Source: Lentisphaerota bacterium
GTDB lineage: Bacteria; Verrucomicrobiota; Kiritimatiellia; UBA8416; JAFGTH01
Assembly: GCA_016934225.1 (NCBI GenBank)
Contig: JAFGTH010000266.1
Location: 1-7,672, forward strand
Length of the DNA: 7,672 bases
Direction: 5' to 3'
The translations under genes were made by a program, and so were the position numbers. This document shows, one piece after another, positions 6,713-7,672 of the stretch; position 1 is the first letter of the stretch, and each line of letters begins with the position of its first letter. A model generated the notes under the pieces. That model worked only from the letters and a program-made list of their open reading frames with translations. It had not been told where the DNA came from and ran no database searches.

Positions 6713-7672
6713 ATGAGATCAAATTTTTTGCCCTTTTCAAAACCGTCTATTTCCGATGACGACATTTCCGCTGTGGCGGAAGTACTCAAGTCAGGATGGA
6801 TAACAACCGGTCATAATGCTGCGGCTTTTGAGAACGAATTCCGCGATTTTGTGGGTTGCGGTGGCGCAGTGGCGCTTGCATCCGGTACCGGCGGCATGCA
6901 TTTGATCTTGAAATCGCTCGGAATCGGTCCGGGCGATGAAGTAATAACACCATCCTTGACATGGGTCTCCACTCCCAATCTTGTCGTTTTGGCAGGAGCA
7001 AAACCAGTCTTCGCCGACGTTGATAGAGATACGCTCATAGTAACAGCCGATTCCGTGCGGGCATGTATAACAAAAAAAACACGCCTCATTATCCCTGTGC
7101 ATTTCGCAGGCGCCGCAGCCGACATTGACCAGATCCGATCCGACGCTGAAGGAACCGGCGCCGTCATAGTTGAAGACACCGCACACGCGCTGGGAACATA
7201 TAGCAATGGAATCCACGTCGGAAAAACCGGAACGTCGGTCTTCTCTTTTCACCCTATAAAAAACATCACAACCGGTGAGGGCGGTATGTTTTGTTCCGAT
7301 AAACAGGATCTTCTCGATAGTATCAGGCGGTTGAAGTTTCACGGTCTCGGTGTTGATGCCTATGACCGCGATACCCAAGGACGATCTCCGCAGGCGCAAG
7401 TGCTCGAACCGGGTTATAAATACAACATGACAGATATGGCAGCAGCGCTCGGCCGCAAACAACTGGCACGCGTAAACCAATTTAATCGTCAGCGGCAATA
7501 CCTTGTCCAATGTTACCACGAAAAACTCGCCGATATTGATGAAATCATCCCGCTTCAGACAAGCAAACCGACATCACAACATGCCTGGCATCTGTTCGTC
7601 GTAAGGCTTGACATAGACAAAGCTTCCATGTCTCGCGATGATTTCATGAAGGAACTCAAGTCCCGAAATATC
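6713..7672 (+). CDS. arnB: ArnB-type UDP-4-amino-4-deoxy-L-arabinose aminotransferase (3' end outside window)
   Basis: The first 320 residues of a DegT/DnrJ/EryC1/StrS-family PLP enzyme (full length usually about 380). ArnB transfers an amino group from glutamate to UDP-4-keto-pentose, giving UDP-L-Ara4N, which is added to lipid A and lowers its negative charge. Recalled from the E. coli ArnB sequence, similarity runs from the first residues: FLPFSKP, LKSGWITTG, GDEVITPSLTWVST, DVDRDTLIVT, IIPVHFAGAAADID, EDTAHALGTY (Asp155 contacts the pyridine nitrogen), FSFHPIKNITTGEGG (Lys183 forms the internal aldimine), KFHGLGVDAYDR and EPGYKYNMTDMAAALG. The ATG is fixed by alignment to the family N-terminus; no Shine-Dalgarno sequence is visible. 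A related DegT enzyme making another 4-amino sugar for O-antigen is the alternative. The downstream gene content, outside the window, would settle it. Confidence 0.87.
   Translation, partial: MRSNFLPFSKPSISDDDISAVAEVLKSGWITTGHNAAAFENEFRDFVGCGGAVALASGTGGMHLILKSLGIGPGDEVITPSLTWVSTPNLVVLAGAKPVFADVDRDTLIVTADSVRACITKKTRLIIPVHFAGAAADIDQIRSDAEGTGAVIVEDTAHALGTYSNGIHVGKTGTSVFSFHPIKNITTGEGGMFCSDKQDLLDSIRRLKFHGLGVDAYDRDTQGRSPQAQVLEPGYKYNMTDMAAALGRKQLARVNQFNRQRQYLVQCYHEKLADIDEIIPLQTSKPTSQHAWHLFVVRLDIDKASMSRDDFMKELKSRNI

Noticed and set aside
6791..7519. A 242-codon open frame on the minus strand opposite arnB
   Set aside because: It lies wholly inside a clearly homologous aminotransferase, and its translation shows no recognisable motif or domain pattern.

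Overview
The window comes from a Gram-negative bacterium. It carries a signal-peptide-bearing OmpA-type envelope protein, the end of an outer-membrane beta-barrel, an O-antigen-ligase-type polytopic protein, a heptosyltransferase-like GT9 enzyme and an ArnB-type sugar aminotransferase. Base composition is near 45-50% GC throughout, with no visible compositional break. The mix of a TSP3-repeat OmpA protein, a multidomain GH2 glycosidase and scattered rather than operonic LPS genes would fit a PVC-group lineage (Kiritimatiellota, Lentisphaerota or Verrucomicrobiota) or a deltaproteobacterial-type lineage. That placement is a low-confidence inference. No rRNA, tRNA, CRISPR array, transposase or phage gene was seen.

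Layout. (1) 1-207 (+): C-terminal end of a beta-barrel outer-membrane protein. (2) 218-1540 (-): OmpA-family protein made of a signal peptide, a barrel, four calcium-binding-type TSP3 repeats and a peptidoglycan-binding OmpA domain; it converges on gene 1 with a 10-bp gap. (3) 1608-2804 (-): O-antigen ligase/polymerase-family membrane protein, 67 bp upstream of the OmpA gene and on the same strand. (4) 2935-4092 (+): GT9 heptosyltransferase-like enzyme, divergent from gene 3. (5) 4135-6333 (-): GH2 glycoside hydrolase, convergent with gene 4. (6) 6713-7672 (+, runs off the right edge): ArnB-type PLP aminotransferase, divergent from gene 5.

How the genes fit together. Genes 3, 4 and 6 have family-level roles in LPS assembly and modification: core glycosyl transfer, ligation or polymerisation of O-antigen, and formation of a 4-amino sugar such as UDP-L-Ara4N for lipid A. 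Genes 1 and 2 are outer-membrane structural proteins. The GH2 enzyme is the outlier, with no signal peptide seen and no substrate deducible.

The most interesting non-coding region is the 379-bp divergent region between GH2 and arnB. It holds an exact 12-bp inverted repeat (CCTGTAAACAAA ... TTTGTTTACAGG), a third copy of its 8-bp core, and a separate perfect 12-bp palindrome (GTGACATGTCAC). This looks like a regulatory region controlling one or both flanking genes. I did not find a clearly undescribed multi-gene system; the genes belong to known families in an unusual, orientation-alternating arrangement.
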